From Bacillota bacterium (lineage in GTDB: Bacteria > Bacillota > Clostridia > Lachnospirales > Lachnospiraceae), in the NCBI GenBank assembly GCA_023392535.1, contig JAEVYY010000009.1:496001-560000 (forward strand): a stretch of 64,000 bases of DNA, given 5' to 3'. Below are positions 8,145 through 17,374 of this stretch, piece after piece. The stretch's first letter is position 1. Each line of letters starts with the position of its first letter. The position numbers and the translations under genes are program-made. Below the pieces are notes generated by a model. The model did no database searches. It was not told the DNA's origin and saw only the letters and a list, made by a program, of their open reading frames with translations.

Positions 8145-10280
8145 TCAATCAATACGCGTCTCTGGTATAAATACACGATTGTTACTGGCTATTATTCTAC
8201 TCTTTTCTCCTTCCTTTATAGCTTGGGCACAAAAGATATCCTGTGAATGAAAAGATTCTTTTCCTCTCCTGTCTATCTTCTCATAGGTTCCATCTGGTAA
8301 AAGAACATGTGCCTTCCTATTATCCTTTAATTGTAATTTTAGTATTGTTATAATTCTACTTTTAATCTTTTCACTTTCCACTGGGAATAAAATTTCAACG
8401 CGTCTTTCTAGATTTCGAGGCATCCAATCCGCACTGCCCATATAGATCTCTGACTTTCCGCTATTTTCAAAATAAAAGATTCTTCCATGTTCCAGAAAAT
8501 TTCCAACAATGGATCGCACTTGTATATTCTCACTAACACCCTTGATCCCAACTTTTAGGCAACATATACCACGCACGATCAGTTCAATTTTTACACCTGC
8601 ACTGCTTGCTTCATATAACGCTTCAATAATATCCCTGTCACAAAGAGAATTCATTTTGGCGATGATAGAGGCAGGCAGATTCTTTTCTGCATTTCTTTTT
8701 TCACGTCTTATCAGATACAAAAATCGATCTTTTAACCAAAGTGGTGCCAGAGATAGCTTATTCCAGGACAGGGGCTCTGAATACCCGGAAAGCATATTAA
8801 AGACTGCCGTAGCATCTTCTCCAATCGCCTCATTGCAAGTGAATATTCCTAGATCTGTATACAGTTTTGCGGTTGCATCATTATAATTTCCGGTTCCCAA
8901 ATGAACATATCTACAAATACCATCTTCTTCTTTCCGAACTACAAGTGTTATTTTACTATGTGTCTTGAGACCTACCAAACCATAAATAACATGACACCCC
9001 GCTTTTTCTAACATTTTCGCCCATACGATGTTATTCTCTTCATCAAATCGTGCTTTTAATTCTACCAAGACAGAAACTTGCTTTCCATTTTCTGCAGCCT
9101 GCGCAAGTGCTGCAATAATCGGAGAATTACCACTTACTCGATACAGGGTCTGCTTGATTGCCAGCACATCTGGGTCTTTTGCGGCCTGTCTGATAAAATC
9201 CACAACAGGTTGAAAAGTCTGATATGGATGATGTAATAAAATGTCTCCTTTCTTTATTTGCATAATAACAGTTTCATCCGAAGACAATTCCGGTACTGGC
9301 TGCGGAATGTATGGCTCTCTTTTCAGATTCGAAAAACCTTCCATGCTGTACATTTTCATCAAGAATGTAAGATCCAAAGGACCATTGATTGCATAGATAT
9401 CTTCATCACGAATTGCCAATTCATGTCGTATTATTTTTAACAGCCGTTTGTCGATCCCCTCTTCTACCTCCAAACGGATTGCCTGCCCCCATTGTCTTTT
9501 CTTTAACTGCTTTTCAATCTCTTTTAATAAATCTGCTGCCTCATCTTCATCAATCGTAAGATCTGCATTTCTCATAATCCGGAATGGATATGCACAAACA
9601 ATATCATAATTTAAGAAAAGCTTATCCATGTTACGCTCGATTATTTCTTCTAATAGGATTACTTTTTTATTTTTACTTTCTTTTGTTGGTAACAACACAA
9701 TACGAGAAAGTAAACTAGGCACTTGAACGGTAGCAAATTCCAGTTCTCTTTTTTCACCTTTTTTACGCACCAAAGCTCCTATATTTAAGGATTTGTTACG
9801 AATCAAAGGAAAGGGTCTGGAGGAATCAACTGCCATAGGTGTCAATACCGGATATATATTTTCTTTAAAATAATGGTCTACATATTTCTGATCGTCTTGT
9901 GACAAATCCTCATGGGATTCTATGACAGAAAGGCCATTTTGTTTCAACATGGGCACTAAAGATCGATTGTATGTGGAATACTGTAACGTTACCAATTCAC
10001 GAGTCACATCATTTAATTTTTTTAACTGCTCAATGGGCGTCATCCCTGAAATATCCGGTTTATTATAATTTGCATCTACCATATCCTTTAAGGAAGCAAC
10101 TCTAATCATAAAAAATTCATCCAAATTAGAAGCCGTTATACTTAAGAATTTTAGACGTTCAAACAAAGGCAACTGTTTATCTCTTGCCTCACTTAATACC
10201 CTTTTATTAAAAGAAATCCAGCTTAATTCCCTATTCGTATAGAATTTAGGATTTTTTAAATCTACAATCTGCTCACTCAT
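8145..10280 (-). CDS. ppk1: Polyphosphate kinase 1
   Basis: 711 residues, the usual length. It reversibly transfers the terminal phosphate of ATP to inorganic polyphosphate at the membrane or in granules. The N domain has YTNRELSWISFNKRVL and SNLDEFFMIRV. The autophosphorylated histidine is in LKTHSKITLV (about H441), with a second conserved histidine in YVHLGTGNYND (about H460). The C terminus has IYMGSADWMPRNLERRVE. The ATG at 10280 has AAGGAAGG eight bases before it; a GTG three codons upstream lies too close to that site. It is 45 bases downstream of the Ppx-like gene, so making and breaking of polyphosphate are encoded together. Confidence 0.96.
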   Translation of the reverse strand: MSEQIVDLKNPKFYTNRELSWISFNKRVLSEARDKQLPLFERLKFLSITASNLDEFFMIRVASLKDMVDANYNKPDISGMTPIEQLKKLNDVTRELVTLQYSTYNRSLVPMLKQNGLSVIESHEDLSQDDQKYVDHYFKENIYPVLTPMAVDSSRPFPLIRNKSLNIGALVRKKGEKRELEFATVQVPSLLSRIVLLPTKESKNKKVILLEEIIERNMDKLFLNYDIVCAYPFRIMRNADLTIDEDEAADLLKEIEKQLKKRQWGQAIRLEVEEGIDKRLLKIIRHELAIRDEDIYAINGPLDLTFLMKMYSMEGFSNLKREPYIPQPVPELSSDETVIMQIKKGDILLHHPYQTFQPVVDFIRQAAKDPDVLAIKQTLYRVSGNSPIIAALAQAAENGKQVSVLVELKARFDEENNIVWAKMLEKAGCHVIYGLVGLKTHSKITLVVRKEEDGICRYVHLGTGNYNDATAKLYTDLGIFTCNEAIGEDATAVFNMLSGYSEPLSWNKLSLAPLWLKDRFLYLIRREKRNAEKNLPASIIAKMNSLCDRDIIEALYEASSAGVKIELIVRGICCLKVGIKGVSENIQVRSIVGNFLEHGRIFYFENSGKSEIYMGSADWMPRNLERRVEILFPVESEKIKSRIITILKLQLKDNRKAHVLLPDGTYEKIDRRGKESFHSQDIFCAQAIKEGEKSRIIASNNRVFIPETRID

Positions 10281-10325
10281 TGTAATCACCTTCCTTCCCT
10301 AATTTCATATCACTTATTCCCCATT

Positions 10326-11876
10326 TTAAAACTGATTCACACGTTTTTGTCTAATAATTGGCCTTACACTATAGACTTCTTCAAAAAAATCTGCTTTTTC
10401 TTGAAACAATCCTTTTTCTAAAGTAATATCCATATTGCTATCAACGATAAGCAGTAGTTCATCCTCCTTTAACATCGCTTTGATATCTTTAAATTTCTGT
10501 TTATGACTCTTATCGAGTGCATTTGCAACTCGAATAATCGCAGTCAGTTTTGCGATTGTTAAATACGAGCATCTGTCTAAAAATGTAGTTTTTGTAAGTT
10601 CCTCATAATAATCAAATTCTAAATGATTATATTTCACTATATTGGCTACCATCTCTCTTTCTGTATGTGAAAGCCCTATTATTTCCGTTGCCATCAAAAT
10701 ATTATAAGAAGAAATAGCTACCGCTGATAAACTTATATATTTTCCACAATCATGTAAAAGTGCTGCTATTCTAAGTAATAGACGCTCCCTTCTTCCAAGA
10801 CCATGTATTTTTTTCATACTGTCAAATATGGTAAGTGTAATTTTTTCAAGTGTTTCACCACGTTTCTTACTTCCTAAATACCTTTTACTGATATTTTGCG
10901 CACAGGCAATGATATCCTGTTCAAAATTATGGGCAGGTGCAATAATCCTGTTTCTTTCAGCATATTCAAAAGCCATCCCATCACATAGTGTTACACCTGG
11001 TATCCAAATATACTCTGTTTCCATTATTTTTATAAGTTTCTTAATCAATAAAGCGGCTAGCAGAAACGAATTAACATTTTCTTCTGCAATACCAAAATAT
11101 CCCGCCATACCATCGGCACTTTGTTTTTTTAATTCCTCTGTAAAACTATAATAAGCGGAAACACTTAAATAGCCTGCTTCCCCTGTTTCTCCCACAGTGT
11201 TCTTTAGTACATGAGAAATATAATCATCCACAATGATAATATTTTTAATATCATAGTCTTTTAAATACATTTTTTTATAATTATAGATCTGATTGCCAAT
11301 CATTTCTTCTACAAGATCATCCACTTGAGAATGTTTCGGCTGTATTTTGTTCAATTTTTCCCGTAATCTGAGAATCCCTAATTTCAAGTTTTGAGTAGTA
11401 ACAAGACTATCTTTGTCGAATAGTGAAATCTGAATACTACCTCCTCCAATGTCTACAATTGCAGTCCCTTTTTCAATGATTTTATTGAACCCCACTCCTT
11501 TGGATGCGACTGATTTATAATTTAGAAAACGTTGTTCCGAGTTACTAATAACTTCAATCGAGACACCTGCTCTGATTCGAATTTGATCCAGGATAATCGT
11601 TGTATTCTCCGTTTCCCTAATGGCACTTGTTCCGTAGGCTTTGTAATCATCTACTCGGTAGGAATACATAATATCTTTAAATCCACGCAACGCTTTGCAC
11701 AATTCGTCTACGCGTTCATAGCTGATCTTGCCATTGGTATATGTCTCAGTTCCTAATTCTATTCTATGACGGATATGTGTAATCTCACGCATTCCTCTTT
11801 TTTCCGATAATTCATAAATCTTCATTCCCAGTTCGTAAGAACCAACATCAATTGCTGCAAAGGTTCTAATAGCCAT
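10326..11876 (-). CDS. ppx: Ppx/GppA phosphatase with C-terminal HD domain
   Basis: 516 residues. The N-terminal half is an actin-fold Ppx/GppA domain with FAAIDVGSYELGMKIYEL, AYGTSAIRET and IVDIGGGSIQISLF (phosphate-binding loop). From about residue 320 there is an HD-type domain with RIAALLHDCGKYI and a later GLSHTERE. Such proteins hydrolyse polyphosphate or pppGpp to release phosphate or ppGpp. A GAGGGA site precedes the ATG. Its position upstream of ppk1 supports exopolyphosphatase; guanosine pentaphosphatase activity cannot be excluded. Confidence 0.9.
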   Translation of the reverse strand: MAIRTFAAIDVGSYELGMKIYELSEKRGMREITHIRHRIELGTETYTNGKISYERVDELCKALRGFKDIMYSYRVDDYKAYGTSAIRETENTTIILDQIRIRAGVSIEVISNSEQRFLNYKSVASKGVGFNKIIEKGTAIVDIGGGSIQISLFDKDSLVTTQNLKLGILRLREKLNKIQPKHSQVDDLVEEMIGNQIYNYKKMYLKDYDIKNIIIVDDYISHVLKNTVGETGEAGYLSVSAYYSFTEELKKQSADGMAGYFGIAEENVNSFLLAALLIKKLIKIMETEYIWIPGVTLCDGMAFEYAERNRIIAPAHNFEQDIIACAQNISKRYLGSKKRGETLEKITLTIFDSMKKIHGLGRRERLLLRIAALLHDCGKYISLSAVAISSYNILMATEIIGLSHTEREMVANIVKYNHLEFDYYEELTKTTFLDRCSYLTIAKLTAIIRVANALDKSHKQKFKDIKAMLKEDELLLIVDSNMDITLEKGLFQEKADFFEEVYSVRPIIRQKRVNQF

Positions 11877-11919
11877 ATGATTCCCTCACCTACTTCATGA
11901 TACATTTCGCATGTAACTT

Positions 11920-13212
11920 TTATCTTGATCCCAGTAAATAGTCAATAAACTGCTGTGCCGTTCTCCCCGATAATCCTCCATGAGACAATTCCCATTTATT
12001 CGCTTCTAACAAAAGTTCTTCTTCTGGCATATCAATATGATGCCTTTTTGCCAGTGTTCTTACGATTTCTTGAAATTCCTTTTTATCTGGCGAACAAAAG
12101 AAAATACTCACGCCAAACCTAGCTACCAAAGACAATTTTTCTTGTACCGTATCCCCAGAATGCATATCCTCTACTCTACGATCCTCTTTATCACTCGTGG
12201 TCTCCTTAATCAGATGACGGCGATTTGAAGTCGCATAAATCAAAACATTATCCGGCTTTCTTTCCATACCGCCTTCTATGACCGCCTTGAGATATTTATA
12301 TTCTATTTCAAATTCTTCAAAACTAAGATCATCCATATAGATTATAAATTTATAGTTTCTATTTTTTATCTGTGCGATGACGTCATTTAAATCTTGAAAT
12401 TGATGCTTATATATTTCTATGATACGCAATCCCTGTTCATAATAATCATTTACAATTGCTTTAATACTGGAAGATTTACCGGTTCCTGCGTCTCCAAATA
12501 GCAAACAATTGTTCGCTCTCTTTCCTTTTACAAAAGCTTCTGTATTTGCTATCAGTTTATTCTTTGCAATCTCATATCCAATCAAATCATCCAGATGGAC
12601 ATGGGCAATGCGGCTGATTGGTACAATATTCACCCGGTTGTTTTGATGAATGATCCGAAAGGCCTTATGTAACCCAAAATTTCCCACACCGTATTTTTTA
12701 TAAAATTCAGTCATCGTATTTTTCATCTCAGTAGCATTGGCTGCATTTCCCAACCTGACAGCTGCTTCACAAATCGTATTCCGTATTCTATCATTATAGA
12801 TTTTTCCCGTACTGCTTGCACCCTCATAATTAAAAATGATAGCTAATGATTCCGCTTGAAGCGTGCTAAGTAAATCCAAAAAATCGTAATCATAAAACTC
12901 TTTAAAGATTGCAAAATCATGCAAAACCAATTCGTTAATACTTCCCACTACGGTACCTGTGATTTCACATGCGGTCGAATACGCATTCTCGCTGTTAACA
13001 AATAAATTTGTCAGATAACAATGCCATAAATTTCCATAAAATCCATGTTCTGAGGTGAACTCCATTAACTTATGAAAGCATTCATACAACAATGATATTT
13101 TATCCGTTTTATTATAAAACTCATTATTGTAGTTCTCCATAAGCCAAGACATATCCTGTAATAATTTACCGTCATTAAATTTTTTATATATGAGTAACTC
13201 TTTTTCTCTCAT
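11920..13212 (-). CDS. AAA-type ATPase, DUF815 family
   Basis: 430 residues. The N-terminal 200 residues are helical and unassigned. The ATPase part has Walker A FGDAGTGKSSS (about 242-252), Walker B FIIYMDDLSFEE, sensor-1-like LIYATSNRRHLI and a C-terminal lid with GGLSGRTAQQF. This is the DUF815 pattern, a family of uncharacterised P-loop ATPases. AAGG precedes the ATG. It lies between pheA and ppx in one leftward run with small gaps, so it is probably cotranscribed, but the functional link is not obvious. Confidence 0.88.
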   Translation of the reverse strand: MREKELLIYKKFNDGKLLQDMSWLMENYNNEFYNKTDKISLLYECFHKLMEFTSEHGFYGNLWHCYLTNLFVNSENAYSTACEITGTVVGSINELVLHDFAIFKEFYDYDFLDLLSTLQAESLAIIFNYEGASSTGKIYNDRIRNTICEAAVRLGNAANATEMKNTMTEFYKKYGVGNFGLHKAFRIIHQNNRVNIVPISRIAHVHLDDLIGYEIAKNKLIANTEAFVKGKRANNCLLFGDAGTGKSSSIKAIVNDYYEQGLRIIEIYKHQFQDLNDVIAQIKNRNYKFIIYMDDLSFEEFEIEYKYLKAVIEGGMERKPDNVLIYATSNRRHLIKETTSDKEDRRVEDMHSGDTVQEKLSLVARFGVSIFFCSPDKKEFQEIVRTLAKRHHIDMPEEELLLEANKWELSHGGLSGRTAQQFIDYLLGSR

Positions 13213-13232
13213 TCGCCTTAACCTTCTATTCT

Positions 13233-14363
13233 TTAATAGTTTCCTAAAATCTTCATATTTGTTGTCTCATCCCGCAGACCTCGCAATGCATTCTTAACAG
13301 CACTATCAGCAAGGTTTCCTTCAAAGTCAACAAAAAATCGGTATTCCCAGTTTCTCCCCTCTATTGGACGGCTCTCGATTTTTGACATATTCAAATTATT
13401 ATAAATAAAATGTGACAGCATATGATATAAGGATCCGCTTTCATGCGGTATTTCAAAACAAATACTTACCTTTTTAGCATCTTTCAAAAATATCCTCTGA
13501 TTACTCACAATGATAAAACGAGTGGAATTTGTGCTACAATCATTCACTCCTTTTTCTATTAAATCCAATCCATAGATTTCGCCTGCATAGGCACTCGCAA
13601 TCGCCGCTTGACTTTTATCACCTTCTTCTGCTACCTTTCTTGCAGCAAATGCATTGTTTTGCATACTAATCTTGCGCCATTCCGGTTTCTCATTCAGATA
13701 TCTGGCACATTGTAATAAGGATTGTGGGTGCGAATAAACTGTTTTAATATCATTTAAATGACTGCCAGGAACACCTAGTAAACAATGCTCTATTTTAAGT
13801 ATCTGTTCTCCCACGATATAATTTTCAAATGCAACCAACAGATCAAAATTTTCACTTACAATACCAGCAGAAGAATTCTCTATCGGCAATACAGCAAAAT
13901 CTGCACTTCCTTCTTCTATCGCACTCATAGCATCCCGAAATGTCTCTACATGAAAGCTATTTACTTGTTCCCCAAAATATTTAGCCATGGCAGCCTGTGA
14001 GTAAGCTCCTTCTGCCCCCTGAAAAACGACTCTTGCTTTTTTAATATCCAGTTCATCTACTCCAATAAAAGGTAATTTCCCAAGGCTTCCCTTTTCAGCA
14101 AGAAGCTGATACTGAAGCTTGCGGCTCATAGACATTATTTGCTCAAATAGTTCTTCTATTCCATGACAATTAAATTCATTGTGTGTCAGGGATTTTACTT
14201 TTTTTAATTTCTCAACTTCTCTTTGTTTATCAAATACTTTTTTACCAATACTAATTTTATATTCAGCAACTTTTTGAGAAATCCCCATACGCTGTTCATA
14301 TAATTCTACCATTTTCTTATCTATCTCATCAATTTTTTCTCTTAACTCCAGCAAATCTTCCAT
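13233..14363 (-). CDS. pheA: Bifunctional chorismate mutase / prephenate dehydratase (P-protein)
   Basis: 376 residues. An AroQ chorismate mutase domain occupies about residues 1-90 (LLELREKIDEIDKKMVELYE). Prephenate dehydratase follows, with VVFQGAEGAYSQAAM, ENSSAGIV (usually NSTAG) and CSTNSTRFIIV containing the catalytic TRF motif. A C-terminal ACT domain carries KIESRPI, the ESRP phenylalanine-binding motif. The enzyme converts chorismate via prephenate to phenylpyruvate and is normally inhibited by phenylalanine. The ATG at 14363 follows AAGGAT; the frame runs further upstream without a ribosome site. It heads the leftward polyphosphate run. I see no T-box in front of it. Confidence 0.95.
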   Translation of the reverse strand: MEDLLELREKIDEIDKKMVELYEQRMGISQKVAEYKISIGKKVFDKQREVEKLKKVKSLTHNEFNCHGIEELFEQIMSMSRKLQYQLLAEKGSLGKLPFIGVDELDIKKARVVFQGAEGAYSQAAMAKYFGEQVNSFHVETFRDAMSAIEEGSADFAVLPIENSSAGIVSENFDLLVAFENYIVGEQILKIEHCLLGVPGSHLNDIKTVYSHPQSLLQCARYLNEKPEWRKISMQNNAFAARKVAEEGDKSQAAIASAYAGEIYGLDLIEKGVNDCSTNSTRFIIVSNQRIFLKDAKKVSICFEIPHESGSLYHMLSHFIYNNLNMSKIESRPIEGRNWEYRFFVDFEGNLADSAVKNALRGLRDETTNMKILGNY

Positions 14364-14497
14364 CTCACATATCCTTCCTATTAAAATTGATTCTTCTTGA
14401 TATCTTATAACAAAACTTGTCCATTCGCAAGTTTCATAATTCCATTTCACAAATACAAACAAAATTAGACTTCTACCTATTTATATACAAATATTAC

Positions 14498-14526
14498 TTT
14501 AAAATATTATTAAATCATACTATACT
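14498..14526 (+). promoter_or_regulatory. Promoter of the DUF5050 gene
   Basis: TTTAAA (14498-14503) and TATACT (14521-14526) are separated by 17 bases, 35 bases before the start codon. Confidence 0.6.
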
Positions 14527-14561
14527 AATTTATGAGAACGAATCATTAGGAGGTTTACCGT

Positions 14562-15593
14562 ATGAGTAACAAAAAGTCTTTTATAGGTATTCTATTAATA
14601 ACGACCTTTTTACTTTGCCTAATCATATTTATTTCATACTTTCAACACAGGATTCCTCCGAATCCCAAGAATACCATCGGCAATACGGCTGGAAATCTAA
14701 ATAATAAGGGGCTATTCTGTGAAAAAGAAGGCATTATTTATTTTTCTAATGCTTATGCCAATGGGGCTCTTTATTCCATGAACGCGGATGGCACTAATCT
14801 GAAGCAGTTATCCAACTCAAGTGTGGAATACATAAATGCAGCAGGTAACTATTTATATTTCTATCTGAAAAGTTCTTCTTCATCCAGTGGTCTTGGTTCC
14901 GTACGTAACTTTTCAGGCGTATTTCGTTCTACAAAAAGTGGAAATAATTTCACTTGTATCAACAGCGATCCTTCTCAAGTAGTAGCCCTGATTGATGACT
15001 ACATTTATTATCAGCATTATGATGTGGATCATGGTATGACACTTTACAAAACCAGAACCGATAAAAAGAATCAGGCCAAATTGACTGATTATATCATAAA
15101 TCCAGCTAGTGTACAAAATGGAATCATATATTACAGCGGGGTCGAAAAAGATCACTACCTTTACAGCTTTAATACCGAAAATGACTCTTCTTCCTTAGTA
15201 TGGGCTTATGATGTTTTTAACCCAATTGTCCAGGATGATTTTATCTATTATATGGATGTTTCTAATAACTACGCTCTATGTAGATATAATATAAATACAC
15301 AGGAAACGCAGACATTGACAACTGAACGCATCGATCATTACAATATTCTTAACAATGTGATTTTTTACCAGGTAAGTTCCAAAAATTCGCCCATGCTTAT
15401 GCGTATGAATGCAGATGGTTCTGCTATTGAAGTAGTTGCTAAAGGGATTTATGAGAATATTAATCTCACTTCACAATACGCATTCTTTAACGAATATGAT
15501 TCTCCTGTACCTGTTTTTATGACAAATACAACTGGCCCTATTAACGTAACGACATTTGATGCTGCAAGAGATGCCGCCCTCCAAAATCGTTAA
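14562..15593 (+). CDS. Membrane-anchored DUF5050-type beta-propeller protein
   Basis: 343 residues. One N-terminal hydrophobic segment (about residues 6-27) without a cysteine or clear cleavage site suggests a signal anchor, with the body outside the cell. The rest consists of repeated blades with the pattern IYFSN, LYSMNADGTN, YLYFY, YIYYQ and LMRMNADGSA, as in DUF5050 and LDL-receptor YWTD-like propellers. Such proteins probably bind partners or wall polymers; no enzyme motif is seen. AGGAGG precedes the ATG by seven bases. It is a single-gene unit between a promoter and a strong terminator. Confidence 0.8.
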   Translation: MSNKKSFIGILLITTFLLCLIIFISYFQHRIPPNPKNTIGNTAGNLNNKGLFCEKEGIIYFSNAYANGALYSMNADGTNLKQLSNSSVEYINAAGNYLYFYLKSSSSSSGLGSVRNFSGVFRSTKSGNNFTCINSDPSQVVALIDDYIYYQHYDVDHGMTLYKTRTDKKNQAKLTDYIINPASVQNGIIYYSGVEKDHYLYSFNTENDSSSLVWAYDVFNPIVQDDFIYYMDVSNNYALCRYNINTQETQTLTTERIDHYNILNNVIFYQVSSKNSPMLMRMNADGSAIEVVAKGIYENINLTSQYAFFNEYDSPVPVFMTNTTGPINVTTFDAARDAALQNR

Positions 15594-15621
15594 TATCGTC
15601 CGGTTGCTCGAAAAGCGAATA

Positions 15622-15669
15622 AAATAGCAGCGAATGGATTACTTTGGGATAATGCATTCGCTGCTATTT
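15622..15669. terminator. Bidirectional terminator
   Basis: AAATAGCAGCGAATG (15622-15636) pairs perfectly with CATTCGCTGCTATTT (15655-15669). It separates the convergent DUF5050 and folBK genes and may serve both. Confidence 0.8.
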
Positions 15670-15678
15670 AACATTATT

Positions 15679-16521
15679 TTATTCTTTCATTACATACTGT
15701 TGCCCTGTTTTCTTTAAATCGTTTAACATTTGGGATACTGTCTGCTTGGTGACAGGATGCCTGAGATATGGTGCTATCTCACATAATGGTTCCAAGACAA
15801 AATCCCTATTTTCTAAATCTATATGTGGAATCGTCAGTTCCTCATTACTAATAACCCTATCATCATAAAAAAGAATATCCAAATCTAATGTTCTGGAACC
15901 CCAATGTACGCTTCTTTCTCTACCTGCATCTTCCTCCATTTTATGAAGTTCTTGTAATAACTCTTCCGGCGTTAATAGCGTATTAATGGAAAATACCCCG
16001 TTCAAAAATTCACCTTCCGCCTGTCCTCCATATGGCATGGTCCTAAAAGTAGAAGAAGTCTTAACCATTTTGCATAGAGGATGTTGTTTAACGGAGATAA
16101 GCGCATTTTCTATAAAAGCTACCCGATTTCCCATATTGGAACCAAAGGCAATGTAGCATCTGTGCCACCCACGCTCAATTTTGACTGATACAGAGGAGAA
16201 TGGCAAGCCAATCGGCGCATGCGGCTTTCGTATCTCAAGTACCAGACTATCAATATTGGTAAAATGCAGGAGGATAGCTTCTGCAAGGCCCTCTGCTACT
16301 GCTTCCAATAACTTGCAGATACGAGTAGTCAGATAAGAATGAATGAACTGACATACCTCACCATAATTTGTTGACAGCTCCAAATTATCTTGCTGACCAG
16401 CTTGTCTGGTTTTCGTATGTAACGTTGTTGTTATATAAAACTTTTGACCTTTTTTATTTTCCTCCGGAAATACACCATGATAGGCATAAATTTCTAAATC
16501 TTCTATAATTATTTGATCCAA
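15679..16521 (-). CDS. folBK: Fused dihydroneopterin aldolase / HPPK (FolB-FolK)
   Basis: 280 residues carrying two consecutive folate steps. FolB is residues 1-118 (LEIYAYHGVFPEENKKGQKF, NYGEVCQF, LLEAVAEGLA). FolK begins at about 121 with CYIAFGSNMGNR, then MPYGGQAEGEFLNGV and SRTLDLDILFYDDRVI. It cleaves dihydroneopterin and pyrophosphorylates the hydroxymethylpterin. The start is TTG at 16521, five bases after GGAGG; no ATG is nearby, so this is an unusual but well-supported start. It is the last gene of the folate operon, 20 bases behind folP. Confidence 0.94.
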   Translation of the reverse strand: MDQIIIEDLEIYAYHGVFPEENKKGQKFYITTTLHTKTRQAGQQDNLELSTNYGEVCQFIHSYLTTRICKLLEAVAEGLAEAILLHFTNIDSLVLEIRKPHAPIGLPFSSVSVKIERGWHRCYIAFGSNMGNRVAFIENALISVKQHPLCKMVKTSSTFRTMPYGGQAEGEFLNGVFSINTLLTPEELLQELHKMEEDAGRERSVHWGSRTLDLDILFYDDRVISNEELTIPHIDLENRDFVLEPLCEIAPYLRHPVTKQTVSQMLNDLKKTGQQYVMKE

Positions 16522-16541
16522 TTTTTCCTCCCACCGAACGA

Positions 16542-17354
16542 TTATGCATTCAATATTGCTTCTGTCATTTTAATAGCCCGGACATTTTCTTTTACATCAT
16601 GCACTCTCACGAACGCACATTTTTTCATGACTGCCAGTACACTTGTCACGATAGTGCCTTCCATACGTTCTTCTACAGGGAGCTCTAGCGTTAAACCAAT
16701 CACAGATTTTTTTGAAGTTCCAAGCAATAAGGGATATCCAAATACATGTAAAGATTCCAAACTATTTATGATTTGCAAATTTTGTTCATAGGTCTTTGCA
16801 AATCCAACACCAGGATCCAGGATAATCTTTGAATCCTCAATACCCGCATTTTCTGCTTTCTGAATTGTCCAAGACAGGTCAGCCGCAATATCCTGCAAGA
16901 AAGAACCATAATTCATATCTTTTCTATTATGCATCAAGCAACAAGGCAATTTACTATCTGCAATCACCTTGGCCATATTTTCATCATATTTTAAACCCCA
17001 TATATCATTAATCAAATCAATACCCTCATCAATCCCCGCTTTTGCAACTTCGCTTTTATAGGTATCCAACGATAGTGGAATATCAAATCTTGCTTTTATC
17101 GCTTTCACAACAGGTATAATACGGTCTATTTCTTCCTGAACGGTTAATTGTATGTAACCAGGTCTCGTTGATTCTCCACCCAGATCCAAAATGTCCATAC
17201 CATCTTCTATCATCTTTTCTACATGTCGCAATGCCTGATCTATTTGATTATACTTACCTCCATCCGAAAATGAATCTGGCGTTACGTTAAGAATTCCCAT
17301 GACATAAGTATGTATATGCTTCTCAATCTCAAACTCCTTATTTCCAATTCTCAT
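16542..17354 (-). CDS. folP: Dihydropteroate synthase
   Basis: 270 residues. It joins p-aminobenzoate to hydroxymethylpterin pyrophosphate and is the target of sulfonamides. It has the pterin motifs VMGILNVTPDSFSDGGKY and GESTRPGY, then LSLDTYKSEVA, ILDPGVGFAKT, LLLGTSKKSVIG and a C-terminal RVHDV. The loop that usually reads SRKS is SKKS here, a mild change. Of two in-frame ATGs, the second (17354) is eight bases from AGGAGG while the first is only two, so I take the second. It lies between the HD gene and folBK. Confidence 0.95.
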   Translation of the reverse strand: MRIGNKEFEIEKHIHTYVMGILNVTPDSFSDGGKYNQIDQALRHVEKMIEDGMDILDLGGESTRPGYIQLTVQEEIDRIIPVVKAIKARFDIPLSLDTYKSEVAKAGIDEGIDLINDIWGLKYDENMAKVIADSKLPCCLMHNRKDMNYGSFLQDIAADLSWTIQKAENAGIEDSKIILDPGVGFAKTYEQNLQIINSLESLHVFGYPLLLGTSKKSVIGLTLELPVEERMEGTIVTSVLAVMKKCAFVRVHDVKENVRAIKMTEAILNA

Positions 17355-17374
17355 TCCCATTCCCTCCTAGATAG

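Noticed and set aside
8113..8148. TTG start for the Gph-like HAD gene
   Set aside because: The ATG at 8112 has AGGAG at ideal spacing and begins the HAD motif; the TTG lacks a site.
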